From: Nitrospirota bacterium
GTDB taxonomy: Bacteria > Nitrospirota_A > Leptospirillia > Leptospirillales > Leptospirillaceae
Assembly (NCBI GenBank): GCA_021838585.1
Contig: JAKCDE010000041.1
Span: 1-7,798, forward strand
Length of the DNA stretch: 7,798 bases
Direction: 5' to 3'
Positions 1 through 6,473 of the stretch are shown piece by piece. The translations under genes and the position numbers were made by a program. Numbering within the stretch: position 1 is the first letter of the stretch; every line of letters starts with the position of its first letter. The notes below the pieces were generated by a model. It was not told the DNA's origin, did not search any database, and saw only the letters and a program-made list of their open reading frames with translations.

Positions 1-1
1 A

Positions 2-667
2 GCCACGATCCTCGTGCGGATGGTCTGGGTCTTCCCCTTCTCCCGGATTTCCTGGAGGCTGAACCGGATGCACGCCCGGGACCTGCCCCCGCCCCTCTGG
101 AGAGGCGTCTTCCTGACCGGCTGGATCGGGGTCCGGGGATCCATCACCCTGGCCGCCGCCCTGGCGATCCCTCTCTCCGTCCAAGGGCACCCCTTTCCGG
201 GGCGGAACCTGATCCTTTTTCTGGCGGGAAGCGTCATCCTCCTGTCGATGGGAACAGTCCTCCTGACCCTCGGACCCCTCGCACGATGGCTCAGGATCAG
301 GGATCCCGGAGAGGGGGCGGAGGAGGAGCAGATGGCCCGCCTTGCCGCGAACCGGAACGCCTTGTCCGCACTCGAAACCCGCTCGGCCGACCCCTCCCTG
401 TCCACCCAGAAACGGGAGCTTTTAAACCGGATCGCCTCCGAATATGCGCTCCGGATCCGGGAGCTGGAGGAGCGGCGGGAAGGGGTCGACAATGTCCGGA
501 AGACCCTGGCCGAGGAGCTGGCCCTCAGGCTCGAGGCCATCGAGGAAGAGCGGCGGACCCTCCACCGCCTTCGGGCGGAGCACCGGATCGACGATCCGAC
601 CCTCCGGCGCATCCTGCGCGATCTCGATCTTTTGGAGACCGGCCTGCGAAGCTACCGGACGGGGTGA
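2..667 (+). CDS. Na+/H+ antiporter, CPA1/NhaP type (C-terminal part, 5' end outside window)
   Basis: The frame is open from base 2, so the gene starts before the window; 221 codons remain before TGA at 665-667. The visible protein begins inside the membrane domain. The stretch GWIGVRGSITLAAALAIP, about 40-57 residues in, matches the conserved W-x-G-x-RG-x-x-x-LA-x-AL-x-x-P motif of CPA1 sodium/proton exchangers. A further hydrophobic helix follows (LILFLAGSVILLSMGTVLLT). After RWLRIRDP the protein turns hydrophilic and strongly charged for about 120 residues, rich in Glu, Arg and Leu with probable coiled-coil helices (ELEERREG, EAIEEERRTLHRLRAEHR). Bacterial CPA1 proteins commonly carry such a cytoplasmic tail. 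By family it should exchange Na+ (or K+) for H+ across the inner membrane for pH and salt homeostasis. Ion specificity cannot be read here. It converges on the minus-strand operon with an 84-nt gap in which I see no clear terminator. Confidence 0.85.
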   Translation, partial: ATILVRMVWVFPFSRISWRLNRMHARDLPPPLWRGVFLTGWIGVRGSITLAAALAIPLSVQGHPFPGRNLILFLAGSVILLSMGTVLLTLGPLARWLRIRDPGEGAEEEQMARLAANRNALSALETRSADPSLSTQKRELLNRIASEYALRIRELEERREGVDNVRKTLAEELALRLEAIEEERRTLHRLRAEHRIDDPTLRRILRDLDLLETGLRSYRTG

Positions 668-751
668 CGCTCCCGCCAGGGAAGCCGTCCTTTTTCCGGA
701 CTCCGGCCTCCTTCGCCTCTCGTTTGCGGACCCGTCATTCCTGAGGATTCC

Positions 752-1105
752 TTAAGGCTTTTCCGTCGGGCCGTTGGCCTGCTTTTCCCCCTCACCGAAA
801 ACCCGCCTTGCAATAGTCACCGCGGTGTTGGCCGTCGGCCATCCGGAATAGAAGGCGAGGTGGGTGATCCCCTCGATCAGCTCCTCCGGACTGAGGCCGT
901 TCTCCACCGCCTTTTTCAAATGGAAGGGCAACTCGTTGGTCCTGTAGAGGGCGACCAGGGCGGCCACCGTGATGAGGCTCCGGTCCCGTTTGGAGAGACC
1001 GGGACGCTCCCAGACATCGCCGAAGAGGACGGTGTCGGTATAGTCGGCAAAGGCGGGAGCGAAATCGCCGAAGGCGGCGCGGGCCGCCGAGGGGGTCTCG
1101 GGCAT
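752..1105 (-). CDS. Carboxymuconolactone decarboxylase (CMD) family protein
   Basis: A small 117-residue protein of the AhpD-like CMD fold, the last gene of the AKR-ADH-CMD operon. The family signature is in the middle: LSKRDRSLITVAALVALYR (37-55), then E58-L-P-F-H62, A66, NGLSPEELIE (69-78) and FYSGWPTA (85-92). His62 matches the conserved family histidine. The protein has no cysteine, so an AhpD-like CxxC peroxidase mechanism is excluded; true 4-carboxymuconolactone decarboxylase activity is also unproven. Stand-alone members of this type often accompany oxidoreductases. An ATG nine codons upstream (1132) overlaps the dehydrogenase stop as ATGA. The start at 1105 is preferred because AAGGAGA stands 7 nt before it and the protein then begins MPETPSAARAAF, while the extra residues MNLKKGEKH are simply the translated ribosome site. 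Expression with the upstream genes is expected; the gap to the dehydrogenase is 23 nt. Confidence 0.85.
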   Translation of the reverse strand: MPETPSAARAAFGDFAPAFADYTDTVLFGDVWERPGLSKRDRSLITVAALVALYRTNELPFHLKKAVENGLSPEELIEGITHLAFYSGWPTANTAVTIARRVFGEGEKQANGPTEKP

Positions 1106-1112
1106 GTGTTTT

Positions 1113-1119
1113 TCTCCTT
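1113..1119 (-). promoter_or_regulatory. Ribosome binding site deciding the CMD-family start
   Basis: Read on the minus strand, AAGGAGA lies 7 nt upstream of the ATG at 1105. The alternative upstream ATG at 1132 is followed, not preceded, by this site. This supports a 117-residue product instead of 126. Confidence 0.7.
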
Positions 1120-1128
1120 TTTTGAGGT

Positions 1129-2187
1129 TCATGAGGCCTTGAGAGAGGCCATGTCGATCGAAAACCGGTACTTCACGTCGGAGCGGGCCAGGCGGTCGTA
1201 GGCCTCGTTGACCTTCTGGACCGGAATGACCTCCACATCGGCCGTGATCTTGTGAAGGCCGCAGAAGTCGAGCATTTCCTGGGTTTCCCGGAGTCCGCCG
1301 ATGATCGAGCCGGAAAGGGTCCGCCGGCCGAACAGGAGGGCAAAGGCCGCCAGAGCCAAGGGTTTTTCGGGGGCGCCGACCAGGGTGATATGGCCGTCGG
1401 GAGCCAGCATGTTGAGATAGGCGTTGATGTCGTGATCGGCCGAGACGGTGTCGAGAATGAAGTCGAAGCTCCCCGCGTGCTGTTGCATCTCTTCCGGACG
1501 CGTGGAGAGAATGACGTCATGGGCCCCGAGCCTCCGGGCATCCTCCTTCTTCCCGGCCGAGGTGGTGAAGACGACGACATGGGCCCCGAAGGCCCGGGCA
1601 AACTTGACGCCCATATGGCCCAGGCCCCCCAATCCGACGACACCGACCTTTTTCCCCTGGATCTCCCCCCAGCGGCGGATGGGGGAGTAGGTCGTGATTC
1701 CCGCGCAGAGCAAGGGGGCGACCCCGGCCGGATCGAGTCCGGCGGGAACCTTGAGGACGAAGTGTTCATCGACCACGATGCTGTCCGAATAACCGCCGTA
1801 GGTCACTCCTCCGAGATGGCGGTCCGGCGAATTGTAGGTGAAGACCCCGTTCGGGCAGAACTGTTCCTGATCGGCCCGGCACTGGGGGCAGCTCTGGTCC
1901 GAATCCACAAGGCAGCCGACCCCGACCAGATCCCCCTCCCGGAAGGCCGTGACGGAAGAGCCGACCCGGGTCACCCGTCCGACAATTTCATGTCCCGGCA
2001 CGGCGGGGTAGACCGTGGGCATGACGGCGTGCCATTCGTCGCGCACTGTGTGGAGGTCGGAATGGCAGATGCCGCAAAAAAGAATCTCGATCTGGACGTC
2101 GCGACCGGTGAGGTCGCGGCGGGAAATGCTCTTTGGTTCAAGCGGCGAGGTGGGACTTTCGGCAGCATAGGCTTTGGCAAGATACAT
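1129..2187 (-). CDS. Zinc-dependent NAD(P) alcohol dehydrogenase (YahK/cinnamyl-alcohol-dehydrogenase-like MDR)
   Basis: A 352-residue medium-chain dehydrogenase/reductase, full length for the family, that should interconvert aldehydes and alcohols with NADP(H). Catalytic zinc ligands are Cys41 (GICHSD), His66 (PGHEIVG) and Cys161 (LLCAGITTYSP). The Rossmann motif GLGGLGHMG spans 185-193. TTSAGKK at 208-214 follows the second strand; a Ser/Lys pattern there usually means NADP. The structural-zinc lobe reads D97-x2-C100-x2-C103-x7-C111, so the first of the usual four cysteines is aspartate. The frame stays open 74 codons upstream, but the start at 2187 has GGGAGAG 5 nt before it and gives the canonical N-terminus MYLAKAYAA; the extension would overlap the aldo/keto reductase gene. 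It is the middle gene of the operon, 26 nt after the reductase. The likely role is reduction of toxic or metabolic aldehydes; the true substrate is unknown. Confidence 0.9.
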   Translation of the reverse strand: MYLAKAYAAESPTSPLEPKSISRRDLTGRDVQIEILFCGICHSDLHTVRDEWHAVMPTVYPAVPGHEIVGRVTRVGSSVTAFREGDLVGVGCLVDSDQSCPQCRADQEQFCPNGVFTYNSPDRHLGGVTYGGYSDSIVVDEHFVLKVPAGLDPAGVAPLLCAGITTYSPIRRWGEIQGKKVGVVGLGGLGHMGVKFARAFGAHVVVFTTSAGKKEDARRLGAHDVILSTRPEEMQQHAGSFDFILDTVSADHDINAYLNMLAPDGHITLVGAPEKPLALAAFALLFGRRTLSGSIIGGLRETQEMLDFCGLHKITADVEVIPVQKVNEAYDRLARSDVKYRFSIDMASLKAS

Positions 2188-2213
2188 CGTGTCTCTCCCT
2201 GGAAGAATAAGGT

Positions 2214-3272
<1,059 letters not shown>

Positions 3273-3314
3273 TTACACCCACCCCGGGAAATGCCGATAG
3301 ACCGATCCTCTCCC

Positions 3315-3343
3315 ATTCTTGCCCAAAACTCCGAGGCAAGAAT
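3315..3343. promoter_or_regulatory. Inverted repeat in the divergent intergenic region, candidate operator
   Basis: ATTCTTGCC (3315-3323) and GGCAAGAAT (3335-3343) are perfect 9-bp inverted arms around an 11-nt spacer, with centres about 20 bp (two helical turns) apart. Allowing one bulged C at 3344, the match extends outward by TCCC/GGGA. It sits about 97 bp before the aldo/keto reductase start and 53 bp before the AraC-family start, so one bound regulator could serve both. No T-run follows in either direction, which argues against a terminator. I found no convincing -35/-10 pair for the operon. That the AraC-family protein binds here is inference. Confidence 0.4.
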
Positions 3344-3395
3344 CGGGATTGAACCGGGTGACGGGAAACCGGTATCCTCAAAGAAGGAGGGTCCC

Positions 3396-4349
3396 ATGAA
3401 ATCTTCTTTTAATTTAAAGAATATGATGGGGAGAGACGACGTCAGCCCCATGGCCACACTGACCGCCCTCATTGCCCGATGGACCGAGCATGGAGAGAGG
3501 CACACGACCGGCATTCCGGGATTGTCACTTTTCAGACGGGAGGGACTCACCGGGCCTATGAGCGGACAGTACGAGCCCAGCCTCTGCCTTGTGGCGCAGG
3601 GAAGCAAGCGGGTCCTTCTGGGGGAAGACACCTATGTCTACGATGCCCGGCATTTTCTGGTCACCTCCGTGCATCTCCCCACGGTCGCCGAAATCACCGA
3701 GGCCAGTCCGGAAAAACCCTACCTGGGGCTCAAGCTTTTGCTCGATCTTAAGGAGGTCTCGCGGCTCATGGTGGACAGCCAACTACCTCCTCCCCGGTCC
3801 CAGCCGTCAGGGCGCGGCATGGCCACCGGGACGGTGACGCCGTCCCTGATCAACGCCTTCGAACGGCTGATCGGGTTGCTTGAGGAGGAGAAGGACATTC
3901 CCCTGCTGGCCCCCCTCATTCAGAGGGAGATCCTCTATCGTCTGCTGGTGGGAGAACAGGGGATGCGGCTTCGGCAGATTGCCCTGGAGGGAAGTTTGAG
4001 CCATCAGATCGCCCGGGCGACCGAATGGCTCAGGAGCCACTTTGCCGAGCCCTTGCGCATCGAAGAACTGGCCCGGCAGGCCGGCATGAGCCCCTCCACC
4101 TTCCATCATCACTTCAGGAGGGTGACGGCGCTTAGTCCGCTGCAGTACCAGAAGCAGCTGCGGCTCATGGAGGCCCGGCGCCTGATGATGGTGGAGCGAC
4201 TGGATGCCGCGACGGCCGGGTTTCAGGTGGGCTACGAAAGCCCGTCCCAGTTCAGCCGGGAATACAGCCGGAGATTCGGAGCTCCCCCCTTGCGGGACAT
4301 CGTCAAGTTGAGACAGAGGGCCGGCGGAGGGGGCACATTGGGCGGCTGA
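3396..4349 (+). CDS. AraC-family transcriptional regulator with AraC_N sensor domain (YqhC-like type)
   Basis: A 317-residue DNA-binding regulator. Residues about 20-190 fit the AraC_N family: YEPSLCLVAQGSKRVLLGE at 59-77, then Y80-V-Y82, then LVTSVHLP. The C-terminal third carries the two helix-turn-helix motifs of AraC/XylS proteins: IEELARQAGMSPSTFHHHF (222-240) with SPLQYQKQLRLMEARRLM after it, and the second around VGYESPSQFSREYSRRFG (278-295). Cys64 in the N-terminal domain is the only cysteine, a possible redox- or electrophile-sensing residue. The start is fixed by AAGAAGGAGG ending 5 nt before the ATG; the frame is open far upstream but lacks comparable support and would run antisense to the reductase. 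It is divergent from the AKR-ADH-CMD operon, as E. coli yqhC is from yqhD-dkgA, where YqhC activates in response to aldehydes. The inducer here is unknown. Confidence 0.88.
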   Translation: MKSSFNLKNMMGRDDVSPMATLTALIARWTEHGERHTTGIPGLSLFRREGLTGPMSGQYEPSLCLVAQGSKRVLLGEDTYVYDARHFLVTSVHLPTVAEITEASPEKPYLGLKLLLDLKEVSRLMVDSQLPPPRSQPSGRGMATGTVTPSLINAFERLIGLLEEEKDIPLLAPLIQREILYRLLVGEQGMRLRQIALEGSLSHQIARATEWLRSHFAEPLRIEELARQAGMSPSTFHHHFRRVTALSPLQYQKQLRLMEARRLMMVERLDAATAGFQVGYESPSQFSREYSRRFGAPPLRDIVKLRQRAGGGGTLGG

Positions 4350-4520
4350 GGGCGAGGCGTTTTGACGGTGAGGGAGAGAGTTTCGATTCCCCCAAGGGAG
4401 GGAATGTGCGTGGCTGTTGGCATCGGACCGACCTCCGTGTCAGAACGCGGGTCCAGACATTGCGAAAAGAATCTCCGGTGTGAAGCCGTCCGGAAAGGTC
4501 GAAAGAACGGGTCCGCACGT

Positions 4521-5246
4521 CTATTGCCCGAAGAACCCCTTGAGGCCCTTGAGGGCATTTCCCGCCTTTTCCAGCGTGGTTCCCATGGACTTTGCGATGT
4601 CTCCGAAGTTGATCGAGGCTTCGAGTTTTTCCTTGAGGGCGTTCCCGATTTGCCGGCCCAGCTCCCCGGGAGGGACCCCGCCTTGGGCCTTGCCGATGTT
4701 GTTTAAGAAAATATTGGGCAGGGTCACGGAGACCATCCGCCCGTTCATGAAGGCGGCGCTCGCCTGAGCCTTCGCATTCGTGACGGACAGGTGTTCCACG
4801 ATGAGCTTCTTCCCGCCTCCCTTCTCGCTGGACGTCCCGGAGGAGGATCCGGCCTGCTCCGCGACATGTTTCTGGATGGCGTCGAAATTGGTGGTGCCGT
4901 TGGCCCTCTCATAAATGACATCCGGGGCGGAGACGGAGATCTTTTTAATAAGCACCACGGGTTTTGCGAGGCTTTCGATGTCGAGAACCATTTCGATCCG
5001 GCCGACTTTCAGGGCGTAAGGGGTCTTGAAGCCGGAAGGGTTCCCGACAACGAGCCCCCGCACGATGCCGGTTCCTTCGGAGGCCTTGATTTCGACCGAA
5101 GAGACCTGTACCTTCGTCCCGGTCATCTGGCTTCCGTATTTTTCGATAGCGTTTTTGACCAGGCTGTCCAGATTGTTGTGCAGCCATACAAATGCCACCC
5201 CAAGAATCACGAGAATCACGCCGAGTACGATGGCAACCTTTTTCAT
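4521..5246 (-). CDS. AsmA-like / DUF748-type membrane-anchored protein
   Basis: A 241-residue protein. Residues 4-23 (VAIVLGVILVILGVAFVWLH) form one N-terminal membrane helix after MKK, so the rest should be periplasmic. The following region resembles the AsmA/DUF748 superfamily N-terminus: amphipathic NNLDSLVKNAIEKYG, then TGTKVQVSSVEIKASEGTG, GLVVGNPSGFKTPYAL, and VLIKKISVSAPDVIYE with NGTTNFDAI. These are short beta-strand repeats like those of lipid-transfer and outer-membrane-biogenesis proteins. It is far shorter than full AsmA, so a role in bulk lipid transport is doubtful. A Ser/Gly-rich linker (about 133-145) precedes a second beta segment, and the C-terminus is helical. AAAGGAG lies 6 nt before the start. 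It stands alone and converges on the AraC-family gene with a 171-nt gap. That gap holds a weak hairpin (ATTCCC 4386-4391 / GGGAAT 4400-4405) without a T-run. Confidence 0.75.
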   Translation of the reverse strand: MKKVAIVLGVILVILGVAFVWLHNNLDSLVKNAIEKYGSQMTGTKVQVSSVEIKASEGTGIVRGLVVGNPSGFKTPYALKVGRIEMVLDIESLAKPVVLIKKISVSAPDVIYERANGTTNFDAIQKHVAEQAGSSSGTSSEKGGGKKLIVEHLSVTNAKAQASAAFMNGRMVSVTLPNIFLNNIGKAQGGVPPGELGRQIGNALKEKLEASINFGDIAKSMGTTLEKAGNALKGLKGFFGQ

Positions 5247-5298
5247 GTCCTTCTCCTTTGATTCATCCGTTCCGACATCAGGCCTGACATCAGGGCAG

Positions 5299-5307
5299 AT
5301 TATCGCA
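5299..5307 (-). promoter_or_regulatory. Extended -10 promoter element for the AsmA-like gene
   Basis: On the minus strand the sequence reads TGCGATAAT, a TGn extended -10 with 5 of 6 consensus bases. It would place transcription start near 5292 and give a leader of about 46 nt before the ATG at 5246. No good -35 lies 16-18 bp upstream (best TCATCG), which extended -10 promoters tolerate. Two GACATCAGG copies (5274-5282 and 5286-5294) and the palindrome TCAGGCCTGA (5278-5287) lie at the predicted start site. Confidence 0.4.
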
Positions 5308-5584
5308 CAAGCCTACGCGAGCGATGAGGTCTTCTTCAGAAACTTTATCAGGCTTCATCTGTGCGAAGGATACTGTTTTACGTTAAACAACCTGGCACGC
5401 TCTGACATAAAACTGAGGAATTTTGACACAAATCCCAAGGAATGGAGAGACATTTTGAACATTTTCATGATAAAAATCCAACCAAGATGGTTGTCCCTCG
5501 GGGGTGGCGTAGAAAAACTCAGTCAACTAGGATCATATTTGTCCTAAAACAGATCCGGGCGCTCATAATCCAGCATCAACCGGA
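5308..5584. other. AT-richer gene-poor stretch
   Basis: No gene can be supported here on either strand. A plus-strand frame is open to 5547, but it begins antisense inside the AsmA-like gene, lacks a ribosome site at any internal ATG, and its product shows no recognisable family. A short hairpin CAACCA-AGA-TGGTTG (5479-5493) is present without a T-run. The base composition falls clearly compared with the genes to the left. Confidence 0.5.
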
Positions 5585-5740
5585 ATGAGATTTAGCCCGT
5601 TGTTTTTCGGGAGAGCTTACCTTGGAAGATTTGACCTCATCAAGAAAGAACCGTCCGAGAAGACTTCCTTTCCTCCCGACTGGGACAGCGTGGTGAATGC
5701 TCTCCAAGGATTAGGCTTCGACCCGGCCCCTCCGCGCTAG
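5585..5740 (+). CDS. Unrecognised 51-residue ORF, possibly a gene remnant
   Basis: From ATG at 5585 to TAG at 5738-5740 the frame encodes 51 residues, beginning MRFSPLFFGRAYLGRFDLIK and ending GFDPAPPR. The composition is protein-like (mixed charged and aromatic residues), but I do not recognise it. There is no clear ribosome site before the ATG, and the frame is open only to a TAG at 5528-5530. It lies between the AsmA-like gene and a clear pseudogene, so it may be the tail of another degraded gene. It may also be chance. Confidence 0.2.
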   Translation: MRFSPLFFGRAYLGRFDLIKKEPSEKTSFPPDWDSVVNALQGLGFDPAPPR

Positions 5741-5786
5741 ACTGACTGGATCTCTAAAATGAGTTCCTTAAAAAAGGATCCTTGAA

Positions 5787-6180
5787 ATGACCGAAGATCA
5801 GCGACGGGAATACAAAAGTTCCTGGCGGAATGAATGGATGAAGAACATTTGCGGGTTCGCCAACGCCCAAGACGGATTGTGGAGTCCTGCCGAAAGGCGC
5901 ACAATCCCTCCCCTAAATTCCGACATGAGACAACGGGCTTGCGGGTGGATTTTCCTACCCTCACTCCCATATCGCCCTGAAAGAACTATCCAGAAAACTA
6001 TTCAGAAAACCGGGGAGAAAACCCAAGGATTCTCGATTTGATCTCTGCCAATCCATCCCTTTCCCTCCAGGGACTGGCAGAGATGATCGGAATGTCTCGC
6101 GCAGGAACGTCTGGCAGATCAAGAAGCTCAAAACGGAAAACTGTATTGAACGGGTTGGACCGGACCGTGAAGATCCTTAG
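5787..6180 (+). pseudogene. Degraded AlbA_2-domain / ATP-binding transcriptional regulator
   Basis: The start is intact: AAGGA 8 nt before ATG, then MTEDQRREYKSSWRNEWM and NICGFANAQDG. This is the usual opening of proteins with the Schlafen-like AlbA_2 domain (E-x-K, W, C-G-x-A-N-x-x-G). After residue 31 the homology stops. Further on, in a different frame (about 5981-6106), come the E-N spaced repeats ENYSENRGEN and a winged-helix start, PRILDLISANPSLSLQGLAE with MIGMSRAG. The frame then changes again, and 6106-6180 encodes NVWQIKKLKTENCIERVGPD followed by a stop. These are the two ends of a protein family usually about 400-500 residues long. The central AlbA_2 remainder and the ATPase-like region are deleted, and at least two frame changes separate the parts. 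The family consists of helicase-related or ATP-binding regulators of accessory regions, some linked to defence. Nothing functional is expected. Confidence 0.75.
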
Positions 6181-6204
6181 TCCTAGGATTTTAAATGTCT
6201 TTTG

Positions 6205-6221
6205 CCCTTAATGATTAAGGG
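6205..6221. repeat. 17-nt near-perfect palindrome beside the tRNA fragment
   Basis: CCCTTAAT (6205-6212), G, ATTAAGGG (6214-6221): eight-base perfect arms about a single central base. It lies 57 bp to the chromosomal-flank side of the tRNA fragment and 25 bp after the pseudogene stop. No T-run follows on either strand, so a terminator is unlikely. A protein-binding site (regulator or recombination accessory factor) is possible. Confidence 0.5.
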
Positions 6222-6277
6222 GAAGGCAATGGCAGGTTTTCATATGAAGGAATAAAACCGAAAAGTGTTGAAAATAC

Positions 6278-6323
6278 TGGAGCGGGAAACGGGATTCGAA
6301 CCCGCGACCCTCGCCTTGGCAAG
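6278..6323 (-). tRNA. 3' fragment of tRNA-Gly(GCC), probable integration attachment site
   Basis: On the minus strand these 46 nt read from the anticodon loop to the encoded CCA: CTTGCCAAGGCGAGGG, then the T arm GCGGG-TTCGAAT-CCCGT, the acceptor 3' strand TTCCCGC, discriminator T and CCA. Anticodon GCC with acceptor strand TTCCCGC identifies tRNA-Gly. The 5' half is absent: no GCGGGAA acceptor strand and no GCTC/GAGC D stem occur at the right distance, although a GCGGAAA about 40 nt upstream pairs by chance with one mismatch. A tRNA 3' end alone is what tyrosine-recombinase elements leave at their distal boundary. By that logic the element lies to the right (6324 onward) and the chromosomal flank to the left. 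The fragment cannot make a functional tRNA. Confidence 0.85.
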
Positions 6324-6324
6324 A

Positions 6325-6377
6325 CAATTTCACGGAATAGCCCTGGGGCCGGATTTCCGCAATTTCTTTATTTCACG
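6325..6377 (+). repeat. Short direct repeats and hairpin next to the att fragment
   Basis: CAATTTC occurs at 6325-6331 and 6360-6366, and ATTTCACG at 6327-6334 and 6370-6377. Between the CAATTTC copies lies a potential hairpin, with CGGAA (6333-6337) pairing TTCCG (6355-6359) and GCCC (6340-6343) pairing GGGC (6346-6349). All of it starts immediately on the presumed element side of the tRNA fragment, where recombinase arm sites would lie. Repeats this short can arise by chance. Confidence 0.3.
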
Positions 6378-6413
6378 CCATCTTTTACTTCCACACACAC
6401 TCGATGCAATCCA

Positions 6414-6431
6414 TGAAAATCTCCATTTTCA
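6414..6431. promoter_or_regulatory. Perfect 7-bp inverted repeat upstream of the IcmB-like gene
   Basis: TGAAAAT (6414-6420), loop CTCC, ATTTTCA (6425-6431), ending 42 bp before the ATG at 6474. It could be an operator or a weak stem-loop in the leader. I see no strong promoter consensus in the 196 bp before the gene. Confidence 0.3.
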
Positions 6432-6473
6432 GAAAGCAACAGGCACAAATTTAGCACAGTCCCTGAGGTCGGC

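Noticed and set aside
3345..3360. GGGATTGAACCGGGTG resembling an antisense tRNA T arm
   Set aside because: It lacks the invariant TTCGAA core and has no acceptor or anticodon sequence nearby.
3349..3378. TTGAAC / TATCCT with an 18-bp spacer as promoter of the AraC-family gene
   Set aside because: It would start transcription near 3385, inside the ribosome site and only about 11 nt from the ATG.
4386..4405. Hairpin ATTCCC/GGGAAT between convergent genes as a bidirectional terminator
   Set aside because: The stem is only 6 bp with an 8-nt loop and there is no T-run on either side.
5026..5547. A 173-codon plus-strand ORF
   Set aside because: Its first half is antisense to the AsmA-like gene, and the second half has no ribosome site or recognisable homology.
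6324..6362. An apparent 5' half making a complete tRNA (GCGGAAA acceptor, TTGTC pairing to GGCGA)
   Set aside because: The pairing needs wobbles and one mismatch, the D-arm interval is about 26 nt, and no GCTC/GAGC stem or GGTA loop exists. Chance similarity is more likely than a functional tRNA.
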